Source: Litorivivens sp047622145
GTDB lineage: Bacteria; Pseudomonadota; Gammaproteobacteria; Pseudomonadales; Spongiibacteraceae
DNA: 28,772 bases
Direction of reading: 5' to 3'
NCBI GenBank assembly: GCA_047622145.1
Contig: JBLHMO010000026.1
Location: 1 to 28,772 of the forward strand
In this document: positions 15,096-22,977 of the stretch, piece after piece
How the letters are laid out: the number at the start of each line of letters is the position of its first letter
How positions within the stretch are numbered: the first letter of the stretch is position 1
The notes under the pieces: model-generated
Told to the model about the DNA's origin: nothing
What the model saw: the letters and a program-made list of their open reading frames with translations, nothing else
Database searches by the model: none
Made by a program: the position numbers and the translations under genes

Positions 15096-17252
15096 TTAGC
15101 TGGTAGTTGCGCGAATGATCCACGCAGTAAAGCGCGCAAACACATCCACTACTGCATTTTTCAAATCCGCAAACCAGCCTTGTTCCTGGCGCAGGTCGTG
15201 GTCTTCATGCGCACGCTCGATGATAAAGGCCTGCACTTTTCGGGCTTGCTCGGCGTCCAGTACTTCGTCAAAGCGCGGCATGCCAGCTTTTTCCATCAAA
15301 CCATCGAGCACTACGGCATTGAAGTTTTCGTGCCAAATTGCTTCCAGATGACGTAGATCCGGAACCGAGCCGTCGCCTAAGGCATCGGCGCCATGACAGC
15401 GTGCACAAAAGCGCTGGAATAAATCCCGGCCTTCTTTCACCTCGTCTTCACTCAGTCCCAAGCTGGGCGGAGGTAGCGGTTTATCGGCGACCACAACCGG
15501 CGGCAGTGACGCGCTGCCTGACAGTTTGAAGGCCATAATGCGATTATTGGGATTGGTCGTGGGGTAGGACTTGCCGGTATTCATGGTGAGGGCGCCACCG
15601 CGGCCGACTGCCACCGCAATGTATTGCTCGCCATTTACGCGGTAGCTAACGGGGCCGGGGAGGACGCTGTTCTGGGTGTCGAAGGTCCACAGAATTTCGC
15701 CTTTGTCGGCGCTCACGGCGAGAAAGCGGCCGTCAGAGGTGCCTTGAAAGACGAGGTCGCCGGCAGTGGCTAGCACGCCGCCATTGTGAATGTTCGGGTG
15801 CGGCAATTTCCAAGCGACCTGCTGTTTGACCGGGTCCCAGGCCAGCAAATGTGCCTTGGGCAGATACTTTAACAGGGCTTGGGTAAAGCGCTGGGAAGCA
15901 CCGTCTTGGGTGAGTTTGTAGCCGGTATTGAAGTGGCGCTTCAGGTGTTTGTAGTCTGGTGCTTTGATTTCATCAAAGGGCATGCCCATATCCAGCTCGG
16001 GAATATAGAGGTAGCCGGTTTTTGGGCTGTAGGCCATAGGCTGCCAGTTGTGGCCGCCGATGGCAGAGGGGTAAACAATGGCGGCTTTGCCGTCGTAGTC
16101 CTGACCTTCGTTTTCTACCGGTCGGCCAGTGTCCATATCGTAGTGGCTGGCCCAGGTTACCGTGGTAAAGGGCTCGGCGGAGAGTAATTTACCGTCGGCG
16201 CGGTCGATAATATAAACAAAGCCCGCTTTGGGTGCGTGCAGAATGACCTTGCGCAGCTCGCCCTGCCAGGGAATGTCGGCCAGGGTAATTTGCTGCGACG
16301 CGGTATAGTCCCAGTTGTCGGCCGGTACTTCCTGATAATGCCAAATGTATTCGCCGGTATCGGGATTCAAGGCCAGTACCGAGCTCAGGTAGAGATTGTC
16401 GCCGCCGCCGGGGCTGCGAATACGACGGTTGTGGGGGGCGCCATTGCCGACGCCAATATAAAGCTGATCCAGCTCCTGATCGTAGACGATCGCATCCCAA
16501 GAGGTGCCGCCGCCGCCGTACTGCCACCATTCACCGTTCCAGGTTTTGGCAGCCCGTTCCATCGCGTCGTTTTCAAAGCCGTCGGCGGGGTTGCCGGGAA
16601 TGGTGTAAAAGCGCCAGACCATCTCGCCCGTGTCGGCGTCGTAGGCACTCACATAACCTCGGGTGCCAAACTCGGAGCCGCCATTACCGATAAAGACTTT
16701 GCCCTTGGCCACCCGGGGCGCGCCGGTGATGGAGTATTGCTGCTTGGGATCGGTGGTTTGGGCAGACCACACTTGTTTGCCCGTTGCTTGTTCAATGGCG
16801 ATCAGTCGACCGTCCACGGTGCCGAGAAACAGTTTATCTTCCCAGGCGGCCAAGCCTCGGTTTACCACGCCACAGCAGGCGGAAATGCTTTTTTCGCGGG
16901 GTACTTCGGGGTCAAAGCCCCAGATCAGCTTGCCGGTGGCGGCATCCACGGCGTAGGCGGTGCTCCACGCACCGGTGAAATACATCACGCCGTCGATGAC
17001 CAGCGGTGTAGTTTCCAGACCTAGGTGGGTGTCGGTCTCAAAAAACCAAGCCAGACCTAGTTCCTGTGCGTTGCCGACATTGATCTCATCGAGCGGCGAA
17101 AAGCGCTGTTCCTTGTAGCTGCGGCCGTAGCTGAGCCAGTTATCGCTGTCTTGATCCGCCGCGAGCAGTCGCTCCTGACTAACCGGCCCAGCATGCGCGC
17201 TGAGGGCAAGAGACAGTGATAAGCATATTAAGGTTAGTATTCGATGAGTCAT
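15096..17252 (-). CDS. PQQ-dependent quinohemoprotein alcohol dehydrogenase (calcium type)
   Basis: A 718-residue periplasmic enzyme that would oxidise primary alcohols and pass electrons from PQQ to its own heme c. The ATG at 17252 is followed by a signal peptide (MTHRILTLICLSLSLALSAHA). The eight-bladed propeller carries the vicinal cysteines SACCGVV (C126-C127), the metal-ligand Glu in GNGGSEFGTRG (E194), Asn in GNGAPHN (N270) and the catalytic Asp in NWDYTAS (D315). The residue two after that Asp is Thr (317), not the Asp that marks lanthanide-dependent XoxF/PedH enzymes, so calcium is predicted. The C-terminal cytochrome c domain has CARCH (C616, C619, H620) and a likely axial Met in AGMPRF (M658). 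No pqq genes or partner cytochrome are in the window. Upstream lies a 171-bp divergent spacer shared with bolA. Confidence 0.93.
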   Translation of the reverse strand: MTHRILTLICLSLSLALSAHAGPVSQERLLAADQDSDNWLSYGRSYKEQRFSPLDEINVGNAQELGLAWFFETDTHLGLETTPLVIDGVMYFTGAWSTAYAVDAATGKLIWGFDPEVPREKSISACCGVVNRGLAAWEDKLFLGTVDGRLIAIEQATGKQVWSAQTTDPKQQYSITGAPRVAKGKVFIGNGGSEFGTRGYVSAYDADTGEMVWRFYTIPGNPADGFENDAMERAAKTWNGEWWQYGGGGTSWDAIVYDQELDQLYIGVGNGAPHNRRIRSPGGGDNLYLSSVLALNPDTGEYIWHYQEVPADNWDYTASQQITLADIPWQGELRKVILHAPKAGFVYIIDRADGKLLSAEPFTTVTWASHYDMDTGRPVENEGQDYDGKAAIVYPSAIGGHNWQPMAYSPKTGYLYIPELDMGMPFDEIKAPDYKHLKRHFNTGYKLTQDGASQRFTQALLKYLPKAHLLAWDPVKQQVAWKLPHPNIHNGGVLATAGDLVFQGTSDGRFLAVSADKGEILWTFDTQNSVLPGPVSYRVNGEQYIAVAVGRGGALTMNTGKSYPTTNPNNRIMAFKLSGSASLPPVVVADKPLPPPSLGLSEDEVKEGRDLFQRFCARCHGADALGDGSVPDLRHLEAIWHENFNAVVLDGLMEKAGMPRFDEVLDAEQARKVQAFIIERAHEDHDLRQEQGWFADLKNAVVDVFARFTAWIIRATTS

Positions 17253-17282
17253 GGGCAATGGTCTTATGGTTGTCGAAAAATT

Positions 17283-17306
17283 GTGGACTAGTTAAACACT
17301 AGCCAC
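17283..17306. promoter_or_regulatory. Inverted repeat in the PQQ dehydrogenase/bolA divergent spacer
   Basis: GTGG-A-CTAG, then TTAAACA, then CTAG-CCAC: an 8-bp inverted repeat with one unpaired A, 30 nt upstream of the dehydrogenase start. It could be an operator for the dehydrogenase or a leader hairpin. CTAG, rare in most bacterial genomes, occurs twice in it. Confidence 0.3.
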
Positions 17307-17368
17307 AGTGTGAGGCCAGCGCTGACAACGCAGCGGCTCGCTTTTGGCCGGATTTGTAGGTCAGTGTG

Positions 17369-17374
17369 TATAAT
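17369..17374 (+). promoter_or_regulatory. Putative -10 box upstream of bolA
   Basis: A perfect TATAAT lies 50 nt before the bolA-like ATG. The best -35 candidate (TTGGCC, 19 nt upstream) is poor, so only the -10 is offered. Confidence 0.35.
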
Positions 17375-17423
17375 ACCTGTCCATTTTAGGTAAGTGCCTT
17401 ACAAGGCTGTTAACTGAGTAGAT

Positions 17424-17750
17424 ATGCAAATACAGCAGATTATTGAACGCAAACTCACGGCCGAGCTGAGCCCCGATCTGCTGGACGTGGTCAACGAGAG
17501 TCATATGCACTCAGTGCCCGCCAACTCCGAAACCCATTTCAAAGTGGTGGTGGTGGCCGCGTCTTTTTCCGGAATGCGCAAGGTGGCTCGGCATCAGAAA
17601 ATCTATGGCGTGCTGAAAGACGAGTTGGCTGGCCCTGTGCATGCGCTGGCGATGCACACCTACACGCCCGATGAGTGGCAAGAACGGCAGGCACAGGCAC
17701 CGGCGTCGCCCGAATGCCTCGGTGGCAGCAAGCAGGGCGGGCAGCAATAG
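17424..17750 (+). CDS. bolA: BolA family protein
   Basis: A 108-residue BolA-like protein. The core is the BolA fold with HSVPANSETHFKVVVV and SFSGMRKVARHQKIYGVL, the segment that in the family carries the conserved helix-turn-helix-like region and the His used in iron-sulfur partnership with monothiol glutaredoxin. The last 30 residues (QERQAQAPASPECLGG and on) are a low-complexity tail. It belongs to the group close to E. coli BolA rather than IbaG, judged by length. The next gene, trhO, starts 16 nt after its stop, so they form a small operon. The TATAAT at 17369 is a likely promoter element. Confidence 0.88.
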   Translation: MQIQQIIERKLTAELSPDLLDVVNESHMHSVPANSETHFKVVVVAASFSGMRKVARHQKIYGVLKDELAGPVHALAMHTYTPDEWQERQAQAPASPECLGGSKQGGQQ

Positions 17751-17766
17751 GGTGGCAAGGGAAAAG

Positions 17767-18705
17767 ATGTCGGAGATTGTAGTAGCGGCCCTGTACCGCT
17801 TTGTCAGCCTTGAAGATTTCCATGAGCTACGTGAGCCCTTGCTGCAGTTTTGTCTCGATCGCGATGTGCGCGGGACCTTGCTGCTGGCCCACGAGGGGAT
17901 TAACGGCACCGTTGCTGGCACGCGTCAGGCGATCGACGAGGTCTTGGCCTATTTGCGCGCCGACCCGCGTTTGGCTGCGCTGGATGCGAAGGAATCGATC
18001 GATAGCGAGCAGCCCTTCTACCGAATGAAGGTCAAACTTAAAAAAGAAATAGTGACCATGGGGGTGGATGACATCGACCCCAACGAAGTCGTGGGTACTT
18101 ACGTCAAAGCCCAAGATTGGAATGCCCTGATTTCTGATCCGGAGGTGCTGTTGATTGACACCCGCAATGACTACGAAGTCGAGATTGGCAGCTTTAAAGG
18201 TGCGATCGATCCGCACACGAAAACCTTTCGCGAATTTCCGGACTACGTAAAACAGAATATTGACCCCGGCAAACACAAAAAGGTCGCGATGTTCTGCACC
18301 GGCGGCATCCGCTGCGAAAAAGCGTCGTCGTACATGAAGCAACAGGGTTTTGAAGAGGTTTACCACCTCGAAGGCGGCATTCTCAACTATCTGGAGGAAA
18401 CAACCGCCGAGCAGAGCCTGTGGCAGGGTGAATGTTTTGTATTCGATAACCGCGTTACCGTTAAACATGATCTCAGCGCTGGCAGCTTTGACCAGTGCCA
18501 CGGCTGCCGTCGGCCGATCAGTGACGATGACAAACGCAGCCACACCTTTGAAAAAGGTGTGGCCTGTCCGCATTGCTTTGATGAGTTGAGCGAAGATCAA
18601 AAGATGCGCTTTCGTGAGCGTCAGAAACAGGTGGAACTGGCCACGCAGCGCCAACAAACCCATATTGGTGCGCCTCCCCCCGCACGGCAATTGCGGGGCA
18701 AGTAA
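17767..18705 (+). CDS. trhO: tRNA uridine(34) hydroxylase TrhO (rhodanese-domain)
   Basis: A 312-residue protein of the YceA/TrhO family, which makes 5-hydroxyuridine at tRNA wobble position 34 using molecular oxygen. The N-terminal acylphosphatase-like domain includes GTLLLAHEGINGTVAGTRQ. The central rhodanese domain has the active Cys in AMFCTGGIRCEKASSYM (C177). The C-terminal part has a Cys-rich motif, QCHGCRRPI with CPHC, typical of the family. I chose the ATG at 17767, with AAGGGAAA just upstream; the open frame extends 42 codons further but overlaps bolA. It lies 16 nt after bolA. Confidence 0.94.
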   Translation: MSEIVVAALYRFVSLEDFHELREPLLQFCLDRDVRGTLLLAHEGINGTVAGTRQAIDEVLAYLRADPRLAALDAKESIDSEQPFYRMKVKLKKEIVTMGVDDIDPNEVVGTYVKAQDWNALISDPEVLLIDTRNDYEVEIGSFKGAIDPHTKTFREFPDYVKQNIDPGKHKKVAMFCTGGIRCEKASSYMKQQGFEEVYHLEGGILNYLEETTAEQSLWQGECFVFDNRVTVKHDLSAGSFDQCHGCRRPISDDDKRSHTFEKGVACPHCFDELSEDQKMRFRERQKQVELATQRQQTHIGAPPPARQLRGK

Positions 18706-18742
18706 TTCCCGTCGCTTGAAGGGCCGCCAAAGAGAGCCACCA

Positions 18743-18748
18743 GAGGAG
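18743..18748 (+). promoter_or_regulatory. Ribosome-binding site fixing the start at 18757
   Basis: GAGGAG lies 8 nt before the ATG at 18757. An in-frame GTG at 18751 is too close to be served by it. Confidence 0.55.
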
Positions 18749-18756
18749 CAGTGTGT

Positions 18757-19305
18757 ATGAGTTCAATGACCATTGAAAAAGTGCCGCTCCCCGAGGACGC
18801 GCTGCTGAACATCTATCATGGTGCGGACGCGTTCACCGATTGCTATACCACGCGCATTCCCTTTCCGGTTTCTCACGGCGATTTTATCGTCAGTTTTTAT
18901 ACTACGTGGCTCTTCAAACTCGAGCGCTTTTTAATTGGCTTTCTGGGTGGGTATCCGGCGACCGACAGTGACGCCGAAGCACTTGCAAGCGGCGCCGCTG
19001 ATTGCTTTTCAGCCTGGCGGGTAGAGGCAAGTACGACGGATCAAATACTGCTGTCGGATTTGCGCGGTCGAACCCGATCTTGGCTAATGGTGAAGCATGC
19101 TGCCTCTAGTTTTGAAAGGGACAGTTTTGAAAGGAACAGTTTAGAAACGATTTTGTATTTTGGCTCGGCAGTGGTGCTGGTGGAAAATTCACGCACGGGC
19201 AAGAAAAGTATGGGTTTGCTATTTGATGCCTTAAGCGGCTTCCACAAACTCTATTCGGTCTTATTACTTAAGTTGGCAGCGGGAAAATTGCTCCGCGGTA
19301 AGTGA
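18757..19305 (+). CDS. Uncharacterised protein with an internal 15-bp tandem repeat (perhaps DUF2867-like)
   Basis: A 182-residue soluble protein that I do not recognise with certainty. It starts MSSMTIEKVPLPEDALLNIY. The run FTDCYTTRIPFPVSHGDFIVSF, with the later AWRVEASTTDQILLSDLRGRTRSWLMV, resembles small hypothetical proteins of a DUF2867-like type, which have no known activity. Around residues 118-131 the sequence reads SFERDSFERNSLE, produced by a 15-bp tandem repeat (19108-19148) within the gene. The region after it (ILYFGSAVVLVENSRTGKKSMG) again looks conserved, so the repeat lengthens a loop. It lies 51 nt after trhO and converges on rsmE with only 9 nt between stops. Confidence 0.7.
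   Translation: MSSMTIEKVPLPEDALLNIYHGADAFTDCYTTRIPFPVSHGDFIVSFYTTWLFKLERFLIGFLGGYPATDSDAEALASGAADCFSAWRVEASTTDQILLSDLRGRTRSWLMVKHAASSFERDSFERNSLETILYFGSAVVLVENSRTGKKSMGLLFDALSGFHKLYSVLLLKLAAGKLLRGK
19108..19148 (+). repeat. 15-bp tandem repeat, 2.7 copies, inside a coding region
   Basis: Units AGTTTTGAAAGGGAC (19108), AGTTTTGAAAGGAAC (19123) and the partial AGTTTAGAAAC (19138). Being a multiple of three, it adds or removes SFER(D/N)-type five-residue blocks without breaking the frame. Confidence 0.85.
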
Positions 19306-19314
19306 ATTAGACGG

Positions 19315-20025
19315 TCAATCGAATAATTTGGCGAGCAGGGTAGGAACGGCGGTTTCGACTTTCAAAATCCGCTCGCCGATGCTTATCGTCTGCATGCCCG
19401 CAGCCTTTAATTTATCAATTTCGTAGGGAATGAAACCACCTTCGGGGCCCACCGCCAAAACCGTAGGGCTCTGCTCTGCACTTGGTGTCGACTCGGCGTT
19501 ATAGGGGTGGGCAACGAGCGCGCGGGTATTGTTCGTAATCGCAGCTAAACGGTCTTCAACAAAGGGTTTGAAACGCTGCTCAATCTGCAGTTCTGGCATG
19601 ATTGTATCACCCGCCTGCTGCAGACCTTCGATAAAATAATCGCGCACTTTGTCCGGTGCTAGCAAGGGACTCTGCCAGTAAGATTTTTCAACGCGGTAGC
19701 TGTTTAGCAAAATCAATTTCGGCACGCCCAGCTCGGCGATAGTGCGGCACAGCCTGCGGGCCGCTTTGGGTCGTGGCAGTGCAAGAATAAGGGTTAGTGG
19801 CAGCTTGGCTGGCGGTGGTTCGTCACAGCAAACGTTCAGCTCGATCGAATCGTTAGTGAGCGCAGTGATGGTAGCCAGCCCAAGCTTGCCGCCAATAATA
19901 CCGACTTTGATCGACTCGCCCGTTTTGGCGCGCAGGATGTCGCGAATATGTTCGAAGCGGGCGCCGCTAATGTGCGCGACGCCGCTTGCGTCCAGCTCGC
20001 GTACTTCCAGCAAAATACAATTCAC
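19315..20025 (-). CDS. rsmE: 16S rRNA (uracil-1498-N3)-methyltransferase RsmE
   Basis: A 236-residue SPOUT methyltransferase that methylates U1498 of 16S rRNA. The C-terminal knot motifs are clear: LAVGPEGGF and ISIGERILKVETA, where S-adenosylmethionine binds. The N-terminal PUA-like part has HISGARFEHIRDILRAKTGESI. Start GTG at 20025, 8 nt after the rimO stop, so the two are likely one transcript. Length is normal (about 240). Confidence 0.93.
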   Translation of the reverse strand: MNCILLEVRELDASGVAHISGARFEHIRDILRAKTGESIKVGIIGGKLGLATITALTNDSIELNVCCDEPPPAKLPLTLILALPRPKAARRLCRTIAELGVPKLILLNSYRVEKSYWQSPLLAPDKVRDYFIEGLQQAGDTIMPELQIEQRFKPFVEDRLAAITNNTRALVAHPYNAESTPSAEQSPTVLAVGPEGGFIPYEIDKLKAAGMQTISIGERILKVETAVPTLLAKLFD

Positions 20026-20033
20026 GGGGCGCT

Positions 20034-21359
20034 TTATGCTGCGCTGGGCACGGCCCAGAGGTCGTAGTCGTCGGCGCCGATAATATCTACCAGCAAGGCA
20101 TCACCGGGCTGCAGATCAGTTACACCGTCGAGGTAAACCTTGCCATCGATCTCCGGCGCGTCGGCGTAGCTGCGGCCAATGGCGCCGTCTTCATCAACTT
20201 CATCGATAAGGACTTCTAACTGTTGGCCAATTCGTTCCTGCAGTTTTGCTGCGGAGATGCGCTGCTGGGTTTCCATAAAGCGGTTCCAGCGATCCTGTTT
20301 GAGGTCGTCGGCCACCGGGTCAGGCAGTTCGTTTGCAGTGGCACCGTCAACGGGTGAGTACTGAAAACAGCCGACACGATCGAGCTGGGCTTCTTCGAGC
20401 CAATCCAACAGCATTTGAAAATCTTCTTCGGTTTCACCGGGGAAGCCGACAATAAAGGTGGAGCGAATGACCAAGTCAGGGCAGATTTTGCGCCAAGCTT
20501 TGATACGCTCCAGTACTTTTTCTTGATTGCCTGGGCGCTTCATCAGTTTCAGTACGCGCGGGCTGGCGTGTTGAAAAGGAATGTCGAGGTAGGGCAGCAG
20601 CTTGCCTTCGGCCATTAATGGAATGACCTTGTCCACATGCGGGTAGGGGTAGACATAGTGCAGGCGGACCCACACGCCGAGCTCGCCCAACGCGACGGCG
20701 AGATCGAGCATGCGTGTTTCCAGAGCCTGACCGTCGACAAAATCCAGCTTGTATTTGAGGTCGACGCCGTAGGCGCTGGTGTCTTGGGAAATCACCAGTA
20801 ATTCACGGGTGCCGCGTTCGACTAATTGTTTTGCTTCAGCCACCACGTCGCTGAGCGGGCGGCTGACCAGGTCGCCGCGCATGGACGGGATAATGCAAAA
20901 GCTGCAGCGATGGTTGCAGCCCTCGGAGATCTTCAGGTAGGAATAATGCCGTGGCGTCAGCTTGATGCTGGGCATCAGGTCCATGTGCGGGTCGTGTTCG
21001 CGTTCTTCCTGCGGCAGATGTTGATGCACCGCGCCAACGACCTCATCGTAAGCGGCGGGTCCGCTGACGCTCAAGACCCCGGGGTGTGCCTGCTGGATGG
21101 TTTTGGCATCTTTGCCCTTACCCATGCAGCCCGTCACAATGACCTTGCCGTTTTTCTGCATCGCTTCATTGATAGCGTCCAGCGACTCTTGTTTGGCGCT
21201 GTCGATAAAGCCGCAGGTATTGACTACAACAACGTCTGCGTCCTGATAGCTCGGCACGATGTCGTAGCCATCTAACCGCAATTGCGTGAGAATACGCTCT
21301 GAGTCGACCAGGGCTTTTGGGCAGCCCAAACTGACGAAGCCGACTGTTGAATTTGACAT
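20034..21359 (-). CDS. rimO: Ribosomal protein S12 methylthiotransferase RimO
   Basis: A 441-residue radical-SAM enzyme that adds a methylthio group to an Asp of ribosomal protein S12. The N-terminal MTTase domain has the three cluster cysteines C13 (SLGCPKALVDSE), C49 (NTCGFIDSA) and C78 (TGCMGK). The radical SAM motif is CNHRCSFC (C148, C152, C155). The C-terminal TRAM domain ends around PGDALLVDIIGADDYDL. GAGGT lies just upstream of the ATG at 21359. It is the first gene of a rimO-rsmE pair and is divergent from the lipoprotein gene. Confidence 0.96.
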   Translation of the reverse strand: MSNSTVGFVSLGCPKALVDSERILTQLRLDGYDIVPSYQDADVVVVNTCGFIDSAKQESLDAINEAMQKNGKVIVTGCMGKGKDAKTIQQAHPGVLSVSGPAAYDEVVGAVHQHLPQEEREHDPHMDLMPSIKLTPRHYSYLKISEGCNHRCSFCIIPSMRGDLVSRPLSDVVAEAKQLVERGTRELLVISQDTSAYGVDLKYKLDFVDGQALETRMLDLAVALGELGVWVRLHYVYPYPHVDKVIPLMAEGKLLPYLDIPFQHASPRVLKLMKRPGNQEKVLERIKAWRKICPDLVIRSTFIVGFPGETEEDFQMLLDWLEEAQLDRVGCFQYSPVDGATANELPDPVADDLKQDRWNRFMETQQRISAAKLQERIGQQLEVLIDEVDEDGAIGRSYADAPEIDGKVYLDGVTDLQPGDALLVDIIGADDYDLWAVPSAA

Positions 21360-21476
21360 TACTACCTCGGGGATTAGGGGGGTGCTGAAACAGGGCGGTC
21401 ATTTTACCTGAGTGGCGTCCCGGCCGCCATGACGGTGGGACGTTGACGATATTAAACTGGGACAGAGAGGAATACG

Positions 21477-22370
21477 GTGTTTAGACAGTTACTGAAATGC
21501 ACGAGTGCTATCGTCATGGGTCTTGGACTGGCCGCCTGCTCCATTCTCTACCTGCCTGGCAGCGCGAATGATCGGTCAGGCGATGGCCATCGTTCACAAG
21601 CCCGCGGTTTGCAAGGGCCGGGTGCTCGTGAACACACTTTCAGCCAGCCACCACTGAGTGTCAGCGCCGAACAGGCAGTTTCTTTGGGGGCGGCGTATCG
21701 GCAACAGCGCAGCGCCGTACTTCAAGCCTTGGGCGAGCATTCGCCCAGCGGTTTCAAGGCCGGATTGACAACGACCGCGAGTCAGCAGCGCTTCAGCCTC
21801 AATGAGCCTATCGCCGGCGTATTGTGGCCGGATAGCCCCATTGTCTATCAGGGTAGCCCAGCCATTATCCGCCTCTCCCAATATCGTCGGCCTATGCTGG
21901 AAGTTGAACTTGCATTTCGGGTCAATGCACTGATTCCTGAGCCATTGGCCGACGTGTCTGAAGTCAGGCATGTAATTTCTGAAGTCATGCCGGCTATTGA
22001 GCTGCCCGACCTCGGTTTTGAGAGCGCAGTCGGTGTAACGGGTGAGGCGGTGGTTGCGGCCAATGCCGGCGCCCGCTATTTTCTTATTGGCGCGGCGCGA
22101 CCTGTAGCACAGGTGGATGTGAATGCCATTCGCGCGACCCTCAGTTTTAATGGCACTTTCCAGCAGCGCGCTGAAGCAACCCAGGTTATGGGTAGCCAGT
22201 GGCGCGCGCTGTATTGGCTGATCAATAAAATGGTGGGCGAAGGCTGGGTGATTCAGCCGGGACAGATATTGCTAACCGGCGCGATGGGCGAAATGCTCCC
22301 GCTACAAGAAGGTGTGTATCAGGCAAGCTTCGCCGGACTCGGTGAGATAAGCCTACAGGTGGAGCAGTAG
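21477..22370 (+). CDS. Lipoprotein with a 2-keto-4-pentenoate hydratase (MhpD-like) domain
   Basis: A 297-residue protein starting at GTG 21477, with GAGAGG 6 nt upstream. The N-terminus is a type II signal peptide: MFRQLLKCTSAIVMGLGLAAC, lipobox LAAC with Cys21 and Ser at +2, which predicts outer-membrane sorting. The rest is a whole hydratase domain of the MhpD/fumarylacetoacetase superfamily: SGFKAGLTTTASQQRFSLNEPIAGVLW, RRPMLEVELAF, MPAIELPD, NAGARYF and QILLTGAMGEMLPL. The three metal-binding Glu appear kept (E142, E144, E175, spaced exactly like E106, E108, E139 of E. coli MhpD as I recall them). Such enzymes are normally cytoplasmic, working in meta-cleavage pathways. None of those pathway genes are nearby. 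It converges on the DUF2244 gene with a 2-nt gap. Confidence 0.82.
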   Translation: MFRQLLKCTSAIVMGLGLAACSILYLPGSANDRSGDGHRSQARGLQGPGAREHTFSQPPLSVSAEQAVSLGAAYRQQRSAVLQALGEHSPSGFKAGLTTTASQQRFSLNEPIAGVLWPDSPIVYQGSPAIIRLSQYRRPMLEVELAFRVNALIPEPLADVSEVRHVISEVMPAIELPDLGFESAVGVTGEAVVAANAGARYFLIGAARPVAQVDVNAIRATLSFNGTFQQRAEATQVMGSQWRALYWLINKMVGEGWVIQPGQILLTGAMGEMLPLQEGVYQASFAGLGEISLQVEQ

Positions 22371-22372
22371 CG

Positions 22373-22888
22373 TCAGGCGGTTAAATTGCCGTCGCTGCCG
22401 TCGCTGCTGAAGCTGCGGGTATTTAAGCTCAGCTCTTTCAGCGTTTTAAGTAGAGTTTGGCGATCGTCTGGATTGAGAAATTCGCCAATGACGACACAGC
22501 TTGCCCCTTGGGCCAAATGAATAGTGGGCGGATTGTTGCCTCCAGAAACCTCACTGACATGAATGGCGGTAGTTTGACGTTGCAAGCGCCAACAGTCTCG
22601 GGGACGGTAAAAGCCCTTTTCGATTCGAAGTTCATTGCCTTCAAACCACAGTACCTGTCGATAGTACTGATGCCAGTTCACTCAATAAAGTGCCGCACTT
22701 AAGCCCAGAACTTCCGCTCCGGCAAGGGGCAAAATAATCCACGCGCCCAGGTAGGCAAACCCGCCGGCAATCAACGTGCTTATTAGAGTAATGGCAACAA
22801 TCAGACGTTTATTGGCCTGCCAGTCTGCCGAGCGATTGGGTGCCAGAATTAAGCACTGGCCGCTGCTACTGTGCTGCAGTGTAATCAT
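22373..22888 (-). pseudogene. DUF2244 membrane protein gene split by an in-frame TGA
   Basis: One minus-strand frame of 172 codons contains a single TGA at 22682-22684. The part before it (67 residues from the ATG at 22888) has the two membrane helices of DUF2244 (LIVAITLISTLIAGGFAYLG, WIILPLAGAEVLGLSAALY). The part after it (102 residues, NWHQYYRQVLWFEGNELRIEKGFYRPRDCW to the end) is the family's cytoplasmic C-terminal half, with HLAQGASCVVIGEFLN. A GTG follows the TGA directly in the same frame, so a restart could make two pieces, but the family is a single protein of about this total length. TGG to TGA is the simplest change. The function of DUF2244 is unknown. Confidence 0.72.
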
Positions 22889-22935
22889 GGGCCTTTGTGG
22901 ATGTCTCTAAGGCGCTGGTCGAACCTATCGTACTG

Positions 22936-22951
22936 AAAGGGGATTAAGATG
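22936..22951 (+). promoter_or_regulatory. Orphan ribosome-binding site and ATG beside the IS91 remnant
   Basis: AAAGGGGA (22936-22943) followed 5 nt later by ATG (22949) is a strong start signal, but the frame ends after nine codons (MPIRRVARR, then TAG) exactly where transposase-derived sequence begins. It may be the start of a gene whose body was lost when the element arrived or decayed. Confidence 0.35.
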
Positions 22952-22977
22952 CCAATACGCAGGGTAGCGCGACGCTA

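Noticed and set aside
16236..17024. Long plus-strand ORF (262 codons) opposite the PQQ dehydrogenase
   Set aside because: It is an antisense shadow of a strongly coding GC-rich gene. Its glycine/valine-rich translation has no recognisable domain.
17827..18690. Long minus-strand ORF (287 codons) opposite trhO
   Set aside because: It mirrors trhO codon for codon in one frame; TrhO motifs on the plus strand are certain, and the reverse translation matches nothing I know.
21416..21442. Inverted repeat CGTCCC/GGGACG between rimO and the lipoprotein gene
   Set aside because: The stem is short with a large loop and no T-run; it gives no clear terminator or operator and may be chance in GC-rich DNA.
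22682..22684. TGA in the DUF2244 gene as a selenocysteine codon
   Set aside because: No redox motif surrounds it, the family has no conserved Cys here that I know of, and I saw no convincing SECIS-like hairpin just after it. A Trp-to-stop mutation is simpler.
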